Source of the DNA: Staphylococcus taiwanensis
GTDB taxonomy: Bacteria > Bacillota > Bacilli > Staphylococcales > Staphylococcaceae
Assembly (NCBI GenBank): GCA_020544305.1
Contig: CP058667.1
Span: 744,001 to 808,000 of the forward strand
DNA: 64,000 nt
Reading direction: 5' to 3'
Under the pieces are notes generated by a model that did no database searches, was not told the DNA's origin, and saw nothing but the letters and a program-made list of their open reading frames with translations. The translations under genes were made by a program, and so were the position numbers. Positions 27,254 through 35,938 of the stretch are shown in pieces. How positions within the stretch are numbered: position 1 is the first letter of the stretch; every line of letters starts with the position of its first letter.

Positions 27254-28310
27254 AGTCGTTGTTGTCCTCCTTTTCAGAAATAAATTCAAATGAGTCGCCT
27301 GGTTGAATTAAATCAATAAGGTAATGATCCTGTTCACTGATCGTTGCAACATGATTGATGGCAGGATGATGAGATAAATGGGTCTTAATGATTTGAAGTT
27401 CGCCTTCATAACGGAGATTCATTTCATTATCAATCGTGACATCTCCTCTATAACGAATTGGACGTTGATTCTGTTGATAATGAACATAATGATTTGAAGT
27501 CCTGGAGTCTCTTGAACGAATGATATGTTCAGGTGCATCTAAGCGAGATACATAAGTTGTGAAAATTTCTGATTCATACTGTTTATCGTAATAAGAAAGT
27601 TTAAGCGTAAAATGGCGATGGTAGACCATCTGATTTAAAGCGATTGCCTCAGATTCAGAAATAGCTACATCACTGATGATTATGTGATGGAATGACGCAT
27701 TTAATAGTGAATGTACTGCTTCAAGTAATGACATATGTCTATGTTTCTCAATAGTAGGTAGTCCTTTATACATAGGTCCTCTTAATGTAGTGCCAGGAAC
27801 AAATCCCATAATGATTGCTTTATCATCATAGCTTAGAATCAATTGATTCTTTTGCTCGACAAAGCTAAGTGACAAACCAGTGTCTGGCCTTGGATAATAA
27901 TTATGACAATAATAAATCTCTGGCAAGTTGTCTTGTTTGTATAGTAAATCGAGGGTTTCTGAAGTAATTGTGCTCGCATTTAAGCAACATTTTAATTGTT
28001 GTTGATAAAGGTCATTAAGTAATGACATGTTTAAATGATTGTCAATGCGAATGATAAAATTTTCATTTGGAAATTGCTTGAAAAAACTGTAAAAACGTTG
28101 ATTCAGTAATGAAGGGTTGATATCGATGATGTAAGTTACAGATGCATCTTGCAATAATTGACATAATTCTCCCAAATATATCAATTTATTATCATCATTT
28201 TCCTCAGGTATTTGTAATGAAGTAAAAATGTAGTCATAACCAAGCTCAACCATATTTAAAATGTATGGTTTATTAAGTGGTTGGCCTAAATATACTGAGA
28301 ACCCTAACAT
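27234..28310 (-). CDS. mupG: 6-phospho-N-acetylmuramidase (DUF871)
   Basis: This 358-residue protein is of the DUF871 family, whose S. aureus member MupG hydrolyses intracellular MurNAc-6P-GlcNAc to MurNAc-6P and GlcNAc. It has a TIM-barrel N-terminal part ([53 protein letters not shown]) and a C-terminal beta domain ([45 protein letters not shown]). It is the first gene of mupG-murQ-murP-murR. Product and etherase order agree with the pathway: import, disaccharide cleavage, ether cleavage. Confidence 0.9.
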   Translation of the reverse strand: MLGFSVYLGQPLNKPYILNMVELGYDYIFTSLQIPEENDDNKLIYLGELCQLLQDASVTYIIDINPSLLNQRFYSFFKQFPNENFIIRIDNHLNMSLLNDLYQQQLKCCLNASTITSETLDLLYKQDNLPEIYYCHNYYPRPDTGLSLSFVEQKNQLILSYDDKAIIMGFVPGTTLRGPMYKGLPTIEKHRHMSLLEAVHSLLNASFHHIIISDVAISESEAIALNQMVYHRHFTLKLSYYDKQYESEIFTTYVSRLDAPEHIIRSRDSRTSNHYVHYQQNQRPIRYRGDVTIDNEMNLRYEGELQIIKTHLSHHPAINHVATISEQDHYLIDLIQPGDSFEFISEKEDNNDYESFNN

Positions 28311-28329
28311 AAGATACCTCCTAAGTTAC

Positions 28330-28371
28330 TGTAATCACTTACATTATACCCATTACGTTATTTTATGACAA
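28330..28371 (-). promoter_or_regulatory. mupG promoter with overlapping palindromic operator
   Basis: On the minus strand, TTGTCA and TATAAT are separated by exactly 17 nt (28343-28371). Directly after the -10 lies the perfect palindrome TGTAAGTGATTACA (28330-28343), which differs from the cre consensus only at the central C (TG instead of CG). It may bind CcpA or MurR. Confidence 0.75.
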
Positions 28372-28398
28372 TTGCATGTATATATAATTGAATTTATA

Positions 28399-28421
28399 AA
28401 AATGAGTTTATAAATCATTTT
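28399..28421 (-). terminator. Weak terminator after the 119-residue gene
   Basis: AAAATGA and TCATTTT form a 7-bp stem overlapping the stop of the 119-residue gene; five T follow on the minus strand. It is weak and may allow readthrough into mupG. Confidence 0.4.
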
Positions 28422-28767
28422 GGAGGTCTTTTATTTTTAACAAGGTACGATAGATTTGATGTTGGAGTTGATTTAAATCAGCAATTAATGCACCTTGTTG
28501 AAAGATGTGAAGCGGATGCGAGGATAAGGCAGTAAGTAATTGATAATATAAATCATTCGGTGAGGCAGGAGAAAGAGGATAAGCATTGATGATAGTTACT
28601 TCGTCATCTAATTGAATAGTAGCTTCATAATCTTGAATAAGTTGATTATATTCATCTAATGCGCTAGTAATACGATCAAAATCCATAAAGTAATAATATT
28701 TGATTTTTTCAATTGCTGTCATAAGAATGATAAGATTTTGTTGATAATTAATAAGATAGTGCGTCAT
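28408..28767 (-). CDS. Unknown 119-residue protein upstream of mupG
   Basis: I do not recognise this protein. It has 119 residues, is predicted mostly helical, is rich in Gln, Leu and Ile, and has no signal peptide or membrane helix. A helical N-terminal half (residues 3-50) and a C-terminal helix (about 85-118, heptad-like LIADLNQLQHQIYRTLLKI) suggest a bundle or coiled-coil dimer. AAGGAG precedes the ATG by 10 nt. It lies between the HTH regulator gene and mupG, all on one strand. A role in controlling or supporting MurNAc uptake is possible from position only. Confidence 0.6.
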   Translation of the reverse strand: MTHYLINYQQNLIILMTAIEKIKYYYFMDFDRITSALDEYNQLIQDYEATIQLDDEVTIINAYPLSPASPNDLYYQLLTALSSHPLHIFQQGALIADLNQLQHQIYRTLLKIKDLQNDL

Positions 28768-28848
28768 TTGTGAAAAGCTCCTTTTTTTAAAATGAGAGGG
28801 ATAAGGAGAAAGTGAGATATATTGAAAGAAGGGTCCAATCGAGTTAGG

Positions 28849-29547
28849 TTATTCCATATCCTCGATCGGATTTAAGAATTGAGTGTAATTTTGTATAGAA
28901 ATATCATAGGTTTTAATGGTTTTTTCAAAAGAGTAAGAAATATCATATATGTCTAAGACAGGTAATTCACGTGTTCGTCCCAGGCCAATCTCGTATATGA
29001 TTGCTAGCCAAATGCCATTACGACAAAGTAATCCAATAAAAATAACGTTCTCAGCAATCATTTCTTTATCATTTTTAAAATCAATAAGCATGACGTTTCT
29101 TTCAGAACTATAAATTAATATATCTGTAAATAGATGAGGCAATGTAATTTGTTCAGTATCTTCAAATTTAATTAAATCAGACATATGATTTAATTGCTTG
29201 CGAAGTCGCGTGTTAGGTATATTGGCACTTTGGTTAATAATGGATTGAATTTCTTTGGCATAAGGTAACGTTGAATACGACTGACTCTCTTTTAATGTTA
29301 AGAATAAGGCAGTGAGTTGTTGTTCATCCAGGTTAAGTTGAATTTTATCGTCGGTTTGTTGAATTTGATATCCACCGAGTTTACCTTTATGCGCATAAAT
29401 TTGAACGCCTTGCGATTCTAAATCAGCAATATCACGACTTATCGTACGAACAGATACATTGAATTGTTTAGCCAATTCTACTGAATTAACTTTATGACCT
29501 TGTTGGATAGCTGAAATAATTTTATTTTGTCTTTCTGATTTCTTCAA
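28849..29547 (-). CDS. HTH_11 / WYL-like transcriptional regulator
   Basis: This 232-residue regulator has an N-terminal winged HTH of the DeoR/HTH_11 type (KKSERQNKIISAIQQGHKVNSVELAKQFNVSVRTISRDIADLESQGV... KGKLGGYQI, residues 1-65). The C-terminal part of about 160 residues resembles YafY/WYL-type ligand domains (RNGIWLAIIYEIGLGRTRELPVLDI). The start chosen is TTG 29547, since AGGTGG lies 8 nt upstream; GTG 29559 is possible but overlaps that site. It heads the minus-strand series leading to mupG and is divergent from RsaI. Target genes are unknown. Confidence 0.78.
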   Translation of the reverse strand: MKKSERQNKIISAIQQGHKVNSVELAKQFNVSVRTISRDIADLESQGVQIYAHKGKLGGYQIQQTDDKIQLNLDEQQLTALFLTLKESQSYSTLPYAKEIQSIINQSANIPNTRLRKQLNHMSDLIKFEDTEQITLPHLFTDILIYSSERNVMLIDFKNDKEMIAENVIFIGLLCRNGIWLAIIYEIGLGRTRELPVLDIYDISYSFEKTIKTYDISIQNYTQFLNPIEDME

Positions 29548-29662
29548 TATACACACCACCTATGACCATTACATATTACATAAATTATAACATAACACTG
29601 ACAAGTAAGACATTTTGGGAATATTAGTAGATTTAAGGTGTAAAAATAAACATATTTTATTT

Positions 29663-29700
29663 AGAAAACGCTTACAAAATTTTATGTTTTATGCTAATAT
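29663..29700 (+). promoter_or_regulatory. RsaI promoter with cre box
   Basis: TTACAA (29672-29677) and TAATAT (29695-29700) are spaced 17 nt. AGAAAACGCTTACA at 29663-29676 overlaps the -35 and fits a cre box except for its first base, consistent with CcpA repression of RsaI. Confidence 0.75.
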
Positions 29701-29706
29701 ATTATT

Positions 29707-29858
29707 TGTAACAGGGGAGAACGAATTCAAACAAAGGGGTAGAAGCTATATAACAGATAGCTTATTGTGAATCGTTCGGGTTACATCGAAACATCTTCAA
29801 TATTTATTACTTACTTTCCTTTCTATTTGTCGGCTAGCAGATGACTAGCCGATTTTTT
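29707..29858 (+). ncRNA. rsaI: Small RNA RsaI (RsaOG)
   Basis: This non-coding transcript of about 150 nt sits between the HTH gene and the suhB-like gene, the place of RsaI/RsaOG in S. aureus. Its sequence agrees with what I recall of that RNA: two G-rich segments near the 5' end (AACAGGGGAGAAC and AAAGGGGTAG), a hairpin AGCTATATAACAGATAGCT, a pyrimidine-rich unpaired stretch (CTTTCCTTTCTATTTGTC) and the terminator CGGCTAGCAGATGACTAGCCG plus seven T. No frame with a ribosome-binding site of sensible length lies inside. In S. aureus RsaI is CcpA-repressed and signals glucose exhaustion. Confidence 0.87.
29830..29858 (+). terminator. RsaI intrinsic terminator
   Basis: CGGCTAGC and the downstream GACTAGCCG form the stem; ATTTTTTT follows. 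Confidence 0.9.
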
Positions 29859-29938
29859 TATGCTTAAAATTAAAAATAACTATGATAAATAAAAGCATTA
29901 AGATAAAATGAAGTGAAATATTAAATTGAGGTGAGAAC

Positions 29939-30718
29939 ATGGAACAAAACCAACTTCACAATATAGACATACATATCATGAATTGGCTTGAACATTTAGA
30001 TGATGTTATCCCCCAATTAATACAGGACATGACAACTGAAACTAAAATGAATCGCTTTGATTTAGTTACTAACGTGGATAAACAGTTACAAAATAAATTC
30101 GAAGCGTTTCTCTCTGAGCATTTTCCAAGTCATCAATTATTAGGGGAAGAAAAAGATAATGATGATATCCATCCTTACGAAGGTCACTTATGGATTATGG
30201 ATCCAATCGATGGTACAGCCAACTTAGTTAAGCAACAGGAAGATTACTGTGTTATACTTGCTTATTTTGAAAATGGAGAACCTAAACTTTCATATATATA
30301 TGATTATCCACATGACAAATTATATAAAGCAATAGCTGGAGAAGGGACATACATAAACCATCACCCATTAACTGCGCCACCATCACTACAATTAAATGAT
30401 GCGATTATTTCATTTGGCAGTCAGTATATTAACGAAGATACAAGTAAAGCGCTGTACGATTCATCGTTTAGTGTACGACATATTGGTTCGTGTGGACTGG
30501 ATTCTATAAGAGTAATTAAAGGTCAATTTGGTGCACATATTAATACAAACCCTAAGCCATGGGACATTGCTGCACAAGAATTAGATTTGGAAATGACTCA
30601 ATTAGATGGACAACCTTTAGATTACGCAACTAGTGGACCATTCATAATCAGTAATAAAGGATGTTATCAAGAAATACTAAATATTATAAAAAGTCATGGT
30701 GGCTATCATAAACAATAA
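29939..30718 (+). CDS. Inositol-monophosphatase family protein (SuhB-like)
   Basis: This 259-residue protein has the IMPase metal-site motifs GEEKDND near residue 67, WIMDPIDGTANLV near 84 and PWDIAAQELDLEM near 208. The fold hydrolyses small phosphate monoesters with Mg2+; members act on inositol phosphate, PAP or fructose-1,6-bisphosphate, and the substrate here is unknown. TTGAGGTGAG precedes the ATG. Position between RsaI and lcpC matches S. aureus. Confidence 0.9.
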   Translation: MEQNQLHNIDIHIMNWLEHLDDVIPQLIQDMTTETKMNRFDLVTNVDKQLQNKFEAFLSEHFPSHQLLGEEKDNDDIHPYEGHLWIMDPIDGTANLVKQQEDYCVILAYFENGEPKLSYIYDYPHDKLYKAIAGEGTYINHHPLTAPPSLQLNDAIISFGSQYINEDTSKALYDSSFSVRHIGSCGLDSIRVIKGQFGAHINTNPKPWDIAAQELDLEMTQLDGQPLDYATSGPFIISNKGCYQEILNIIKSHGGYHKQ

Positions 30719-30825
30719 ATAATGATTCATATTTTATGAAAGTTACTTCTTAAGACGTATAGTAAAAGAATTAATTTACTATATAATTAAATCGATAATT
30801 CATAAAATAGAATAGGAGTGGTGGG

Positions 30826-31773
30826 ATGCGTAAATCTCATAAAAGAATGAGCCTGCCCGTAAAAATATTAATGTGGTTTTTAGGAATATTAATCATTTTA
30901 GCTTTAGTGGCAACAATCTTTGTTGTAGCAAGCGTTTATATTACTGGTGGTAAAATTCATAACCCGTTAAATCGCCAACATTCAGCATTACGTTCCAAAA
31001 ATGTTAATCTCAAAAATGGAGACCCGTTTACAATTGCTTTATTTGGCGTAGATTCTGATACACAACGTAAAAGCCAAAATGATGGAGAACGAAGCGATAC
31101 AATCATGATTCTATCTGTTAATCCTAAAAAACAGACAACGGAAATTGTAAGTGTACCCCGAGATACACAAGCACAAATTGTTGGCAGAGGGACAACCGAG
31201 AAGATTAATCATGCATATGCCTATGGTGGTCCAACTATGGCTGTTAAATCATTAGAAAAATTAATGAATGTACCAATTGACCACTATGCGACAGTTGATA
31301 TGGATGGATTACATGATATGATTGATGCGCTAGGCGGCGTCAATGTAGTTAGCAATGATACGTTTACAGTAAAAGGAACAAATTTTGTTAAAGGGCAATC
31401 AACACATGTTGATGGTGACACTGCAATGGCGTTTATCAGAAGCCGTAAAGAAGAAGGCGCTGGTGGCGACTTTGGTAGACAAGAACGCCAACAACTTGTT
31501 TTACAGGCAATGGCTAATAAAATGACAAGTGCATCAGCCTTAACACACTTCCCTGCGTTAATCGGTCAAATTCAAAAGAATGTAACAACAGATTTAACCT
31601 TAAGTGATATGAATGCGATTCGAAGTAATTATAAAGATGCAAATAAAACTGTAAATCGTCATCAATTAGAAGGGCAAGGCGGAATTCAAAGTGACGGCTT
31701 ATGGTACTTTATCCCAAGTGATTCTTCTAAAGAACAGGCAACAAATGTATTAAACAATAATTTAGATAATTAA
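30826..31773 (+). CDS. lcpC: LytR-CpsA-Psr family wall glycopolymer ligase (LcpC-like)
   Basis: This 315-residue protein has a short basic cytoplasmic tail, one membrane anchor (residues 13-37) and an extracellular LCP domain. Motifs: FTIALFGVDSDTQRKSQNDGERSDTIMILSVNPKKQTTEIVSVPRD (residues 65-110, Arg/Asp residues that hold the polyprenyl-pyrophosphate), INHAYAYGG, FIRSRKEEGAGGDFGRQERQQ near 200. LCP enzymes move teichoic acid or capsule from lipid carrier to peptidoglycan. The gene next to the suhB-like gene in S. aureus is lcpC, thought to favour capsule. GGAGTGGTGGG precedes the ATG. Confidence 0.9.
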   Translation: MRKSHKRMSLPVKILMWFLGILIILALVATIFVVASVYITGGKIHNPLNRQHSALRSKNVNLKNGDPFTIALFGVDSDTQRKSQNDGERSDTIMILSVNPKKQTTEIVSVPRDTQAQIVGRGTTEKINHAYAYGGPTMAVKSLEKLMNVPIDHYATVDMDGLHDMIDALGGVNVVSNDTFTVKGTNFVKGQSTHVDGDTAMAFIRSRKEEGAGGDFGRQERQQLVLQAMANKMTSASALTHFPALIGQIQKNVTTDLTLSDMNAIRSNYKDANKTVNRHQLEGQGGIQSDGLWYFIPSDSSKEQATNVLNNNLDN

Positions 31774-31789
31774 GTTTAGTTATTATAAT

Positions 31790-31848
31790 GTAGAGAGAGT
31801 GAGACAGAATTCATTACGAATTTGTCGTCCCATTCTCTCTACTTTTTT
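31790..31848 (+). terminator. lcpC terminator, related to the STAR-associated palindrome
   Basis: AGAGAGAGTGAGAC pairs with GTCCCATTCTCTCT; the interior ACAGAATTC...GAATTTGTCGTCC is the same as in the palindromes at 13780, 19263 and 57598. TTTTTT follows. Confidence 0.85.
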
Positions 31849-32096
31849 ATAGTGTATATTAAGAAGATTATTGCTAAATTAATTTAAATCATAAATTGAA
31901 TAATTAATTTTTTACTTAAAAATCTACATTAATTCAATACTTAGAAAATTGAAATAATACATGAAAGTCTTAACAATTATAGCAATTAGTAATACAATAG
32001 ATGTAATTCTATGTCTAATATATGTGGGATATTGATGTGGAATGTTAACGTAGTCTTACTAATTTTACGGAAATTTTATATAGATGGGGTGGAAGT
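31849..32096. other. Leader region of formate dehydrogenase
   Basis: A/T-rich and without a gene. GGGGTGGAAG just before ATG 32097 is the ribosome-binding site. I see no convincing consensus promoter or riboswitch. Confidence 0.5.
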
Positions 32097-35051
32097 ATGC
32101 AAGAACATTTAATTGTGACGCTTGACGGAACAGATTATCTTGTAGAACCTGGAACGAGTTTGTTAGAGTTTATCAAATCGCGTGATACTTTCGTACCTTC
32201 AATTTGTTATAACGAATCAATGGGACCAATTCAAACATGTGATACATGTATGGTTGAGATTGACGGCAAAATTGAACGTGCGTGTAGCACTGTTGTAGAT
32301 AGACCTATGACAGTTAATACTCAAAATGGTGATGTAAAAGCGAGTCAAAAAGAAGCTTTAGATAGAATTTTAGAAAAACATATGTTGTATTGTACAGTTT
32401 GTGATTATAACAACGGTGACTGTGAAATTCATAATGCAATGGATGCATGGGGCTTACAAGAACAATCATATGAATATAAAACGAAACCATATGAAAAAGA
32501 TTATGGTCCATTTTATCGTTATGATCCTGACCAATGTATTCTTTGTGGACGTTGTGTCGAAGCATGTCAAGATATTGAAGTAAATGAAACAATTTCAATC
32601 GACTGGGATCGTGAACATCCTCGTGTTATCTGGGATAATGATGTACCTATTAATGAATCATCATGTGTATCTTGTGGTCAATGTGCAACAGTTTGTCCAT
32701 GTAACGCCATGATGGAAGTGAATATGGAAGGCAATGCTGGTTACATGACAGATACTGAACCAGGTTCATTAGCAGCAATGATTGACCTTACTAAAAAAGC
32801 TGAACCAGGTGACGGTTTATTATTCGCAGTATCAGATTCAGAAGCTGAAATGCGTAAAGAACGTATTAAGAAAACAAAAACGGTTTGTACATATTGTGGC
32901 GTAGGTTGCTCATTCGATGTATGGACAAAAGATAGAGAAGTACTTAAAGTGCAACCATCACATGATTCTCCAGCAAATAAAATTGCTACATGTGTTAAAG
33001 GTAAATTCTCTTGGGGTCATATTAATTCAGACCAACGTTTAACGAAACCGTTAGTTAGAAAAGATGGAGAATTCCATGAAGTAGAATGGGATGAAGCACT
33101 TGATGTGATTGAAACAAATTTCAAACGCATTAAGGAAGAATATGGTGGCGATCATCTTGCATTTATCGCATCATCTAAAGGTACAAATGAAGAATCTTAT
33201 TTAATGCAAAAACTATCTAGACAAGTCTTTGGGTCTAACAACGTTGATAACTGTTCAAGATATTGCCAAGCGCCAGCGACTAAAGGTTTATTTAGAACAG
33301 TAGGTCACGGCGGTGACTCAGGTTCAATTGAAGACCTTGAGAGAGCTGCAATGACTGTATTAATTGGTACAAATACAGCTGAAGCACACCCAGTCATTGC
33401 TTCTAGAATGAAACGTGGACAAAAACTATTTGGTTCAAAAATGCATGTATTTGATATCAGAAAACATGAAATGGCTGAACGTGCTGATGCTTTTTATCAA
33501 CCTAAACCTGGTACTGATTTAGTTTGGTTAGGCGCAGCTACAAAATATATCATTGACAATGATTTGCATGATAAAGACTTCTTAAATGAATGGGTAGATA
33601 ATTACGAAGATTATTATAAATCATTAGAATTATTTACAATGGATTTTGCAGAAGAAGCAACTGGTATTCCTAAAGAACAAATTATTAGCTTTGCAGAAGA
33701 AGCGGCTAAAGCAGAATCAATGTCAATTTGTTGGGCTATGGGTGTTACACAACAAGATATCGGTAGTGATACAAGTACAGCAATTTCTAACTTACTACTT
33801 GTAACTGGTAACTACAGAAAACCAGGTTCAGGTGCTTATCCACTACGTGGTCATAATAACGTACAAGGTGCGAGTGATATGGGTAGTATGCCGGATCAAT
33901 TTACTGGATATCAAAAAGTTGACAATGACGAAGTGAGAGCGAAGTTTGAGAAAGAATATGGTGTCAAATTAAATCCAAAACCTGGTCGCGATAATCACCA
34001 AATGATGGAAGGCATCCATAATGGAGAAATCCAATCATTATACTTATATGGTGAAGATACAGGAATCGTTGACTCTAACATCAATTTCGTACAATCTGCA
34101 TTAGAAAAAGTAGAATTCTTAGTTGTTCAAGATGAGTTCTTAACATTTACAGCAACATATGCAGATGTTGTTTTACCAGCAAGTCCATCACTTGAAAAAG
34201 ATGGTACATTCACGAATACAGAACGTCGTATTCAACGAATCAACCAAGCATTAAAACCATTAGGAGATTCTAAACCAGATTGGCAAATCTTCCAATTAAT
34301 CGCTCAAAGAATGGGCTATGATTGGGGTTATAAACATCCATCAGAAATCATGGATGAAATTGCACGACTCACACCGCTATACGCTGGTGTAAGTTATGAA
34401 CGATTACGAGGCTTTAATAGTTTACAATGGCCTGTTGCACCAGATGGTACAGATGAACCAACGTTATATATGAATGGTTTTAACTTTGAAAATGGTCGTG
34501 CTAAATTATTCCCATTAACATTTGATAACTTCTTCAAAGAAGATGAAGTTTATGATTTACATGTTAACAACGGTCGTTTACTTGAACATTTCCACGAAGG
34601 TAACATGACATATCAAACTGAAATGATTAAATACAAAATGCCAAATGCATTCGTTGAGGTTTCACCAGAACTTGCAAAAGAACGTGATATTCATGAAGGT
34701 GCTGAAATAAGACTGATTTCAGAAACTGGGGAAGCAACATTAATCGCAACTGTTACTGATCGTGTTAAAGGTAAAGAAATCTATATTCCTTTAAATAATG
34801 ATGCAATGTCTAATGGCGATTTAGGTGCCATCAATAAATTAACAAACAGTGATGTAGATAAATATACGGATACACCTTCTTATAAACGCACAAGCTGTCG
34901 TATGGAAGTACTAACTAGAAAAGGTAAATCACCATTGAACCCTACGAACTTCCGTGTTGATAAACATCGTCATCCGCAATATAGTGTCCAAGTACAGAAA
35001 AAATGGGAACGTCCAGATTATGTTTTCCCAGGAAATGTGGTGGATAAATAA
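32097..35051 (+). CDS. fdhF: Molybdenum-dependent formate dehydrogenase, catalytic subunit
   Basis: This 984-residue cytoplasmic enzyme oxidises formate to CO2. Domains in order: a 2Fe-2S ferredoxin domain (Cys37, 48, 51, 63); a His/Cys 4Fe-4S motif ([19 protein letters not shown], near 95-113); two ferredoxin 4Fe-4S motifs ([11 protein letters not shown] and [13 protein letters not shown], near 145-205); the Mo-bisMGD core beginning with CTYCGVGC near 265; and a C-terminal molydopterin-binding domain. The active-site ligand is a cysteine in [14 protein letters not shown], not selenocysteine. It overlaps the DUF1641 gene by one base. Electron acceptor is unknown. It needs FdhD and the Moco genes at 54-64 kb. 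Confidence 0.94.
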   Translation: MQEHLIVTLDGTDYLVEPGTSLLEFIKSRDTFVPSICYNESMGPIQTCDTCMVEIDGKIERACSTVVDRPMTVNTQNGDVKASQKEALDRILEKHMLYCTVCDYNNGDCEIHNAMDAWGLQEQSYEYKTKPYEKDYGPFYRYDPDQCILCGRCVEACQDIEVNETISIDWDREHPRVIWDNDVPINESSCVSCGQCATVCPCNAMMEVNMEGNAGYMTDTEPGSLAAMIDLTKKAEPGDGLLFAVSDSEAEMRKERIKKTKTVCTYCGVGCSFDVWTKDREVLKVQPSHDSPANKIATCVKGKFSWGHINSDQRLTKPLVRKDGEFHEVEWDEALDVIETNFKRIKEEYGGDHLAFIASSKGTNEESYLMQKLSRQVFGSNNVDNCSRYCQAPATKGLFRTVGHGGDSGSIEDLERAAMTVLIGTNTAEAHPVIASRMKRGQKLFGSKMHVFDIRKHEMAERADAFYQPKPGTDLVWLGAATKYIIDNDLHDKDFLNEWVDNYEDYYKSLELFTMDFAEEATGIPKEQIISFAEEAAKAESMSICWAMGVTQQDIGSDTSTAISNLLLVTGNYRKPGSGAYPLRGHNNVQGASDMGSMPDQFTGYQKVDNDEVRAKFEKEYGVKLNPKPGRDNHQMMEGIHNGEIQSLYLYGEDTGIVDSNINFVQSALEKVEFLVVQDEFLTFTATYADVVLPASPSLEKDGTFTNTERRIQRINQALKPLGDSKPDWQIFQLIAQRMGYDWGYKHPSEIMDEIARLTPLYAGVSYERLRGFNSLQWPVAPDGTDEPTLYMNGFNFENGRAKLFPLTFDNFFKEDEVYDLHVNNGRLLEHFHEGNMTYQTEMIKYKMPNAFVEVSPELAKERDIHEGAEIRLISETGEATLIATVTDRVKGKEIYIPLNNDAMSNGDLGAINKLTNSDVDKYTDTPSYKRTSCRMEVLTRKGKSPLNPTNFRVDKHRHPQYSVQVQKKWERPDYVFPGNVVDK

Positions 35052-35524
35052 TGGCTGAAAGAATTACTAAGATTAAACGTTTAGAAAAGTCGGAAGAACA
35101 AATTAAACTTGAAAGCCTTAACGAAGTTACAGATGCAATCGCTGAAAATAAAGACAGTATTTTGAAAGCAATTCGTATAGTTAGAGCGTTAGATGATGCT
35201 AAAATTCTTGATTTAATGAATGGCGGTATTAGAGGACGTCAAGTAATTGTTAACAAATTTATGACAGAGCTTAATAAAGATTTATATGCAAGCTTAATTA
35301 CTAACTTAGCACCAATGGTCTTTATGTTAGGCGAACTTAATGTGCAAGAATTAAGCCAATTCTTAAATAAATTAAACAAAGGTTTACATGTCGCTAATCA
35401 AGCGAGTCCAAATGCGAAAACAAACATTCGTAGCTTAATGGGTGTGCTTAAAGATGATGATATGAACCGTAGTTTGACATATATGCTTAACTTGATGAAA
35501 GGTATGTCTAGAGGCGAAGACTAA
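35051..35524 (+). CDS. DUF1641 protein, formate dehydrogenase partner (YrhD-like)
   Basis: This 157-residue, largely helical protein has the DUF1641 core (DDAKILDLMNGGIRGRQVIVNKFMTELNK... SLITNLAPMVFMLGELNVQELSQFLNKLNKGL). Its ATG overlaps the FDH stop (TAATG), implying stoichiometric co-translation. In Bacillus and Staphylococcus this gene always seems to follow the cytoplasmic FDH and the two form a complex; its own activity is not settled. No cofactor motif is visible. Confidence 0.88.
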   Translation: MAERITKIKRLEKSEEQIKLESLNEVTDAIAENKDSILKAIRIVRALDDAKILDLMNGGIRGRQVIVNKFMTELNKDLYASLITNLAPMVFMLGELNVQELSQFLNKLNKGLHVANQASPNAKTNIRSLMGVLKDDDMNRSLTYMLNLMKGMSRGED

Positions 35525-35530
35525 GGCATT

Positions 35531-35584
35531 ATTAATCCTTATTAAGAAGTCACATGGTAATCATGTACTTCTTGATAAGGATTT
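35531..35584 (+). terminator. Terminator of the formate dehydrogenase operon
   Basis: AATCCTTATTAAGAAGT pairs with ACTTCTTGATAAGGATT (one G-T), with an inner CATG stem, followed by TTT. Confidence 0.87.
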
Positions 35585-35659
35585 TTGATTTGGATCAAAT
35601 TACTCAGTACTTTTTTATTAAATTATGGTAAGGTGTAATATATAAAATTTAGATAAGGG

Positions 35660-35911
35660 GTGAGAACAATTCATCCAAATATAATTAAAATAATGACAAT
35701 TATTTCAAATGTATTTATCGTGCTAGGGATCATCTTTTTAGTAATGATGCAACTCGTGTTAGCTATTTCAATGTTTGCTGTTTCCTTGGCAATCAGTTTA
35801 GTGATTTTTAATGTTTTATTCCGTGATCGTACAGGAATGAAAATCATCATAAACCTATCCTTTGGAATTGTCGTGATTGTCATTATAATTGCATACTTCG
35901 TTTTATCTTAA
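35660..35911 (+). CDS. Small membrane protein with an unclear start
   Basis: This protein of about 80 residues has three hydrophobic stretches (residues 14-34, 37-55 and 62-82). I recognise no family. The frame opens at GTG 35660, but that G is the last base of AAGGGG, the only ribosome-binding site. An in-frame ATT at 35669 has ideal 8-nt spacing, and the first ATG (35693) has none. It lies 27 bp upstream of the glucosaminidase gene and is probably co-transcribed with it. Confidence 0.6.
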   Translation: MRTIHPNIIKIMTIISNVFIVLGIIFLVMMQLVLAISMFAVSLAISLVIFNVLFRDRTGMKIIINLSFGIVVIVIIIAYFVLS

Positions 35912-35938
35912 TAAGTTAAATAAGGGATTGTCACATTC

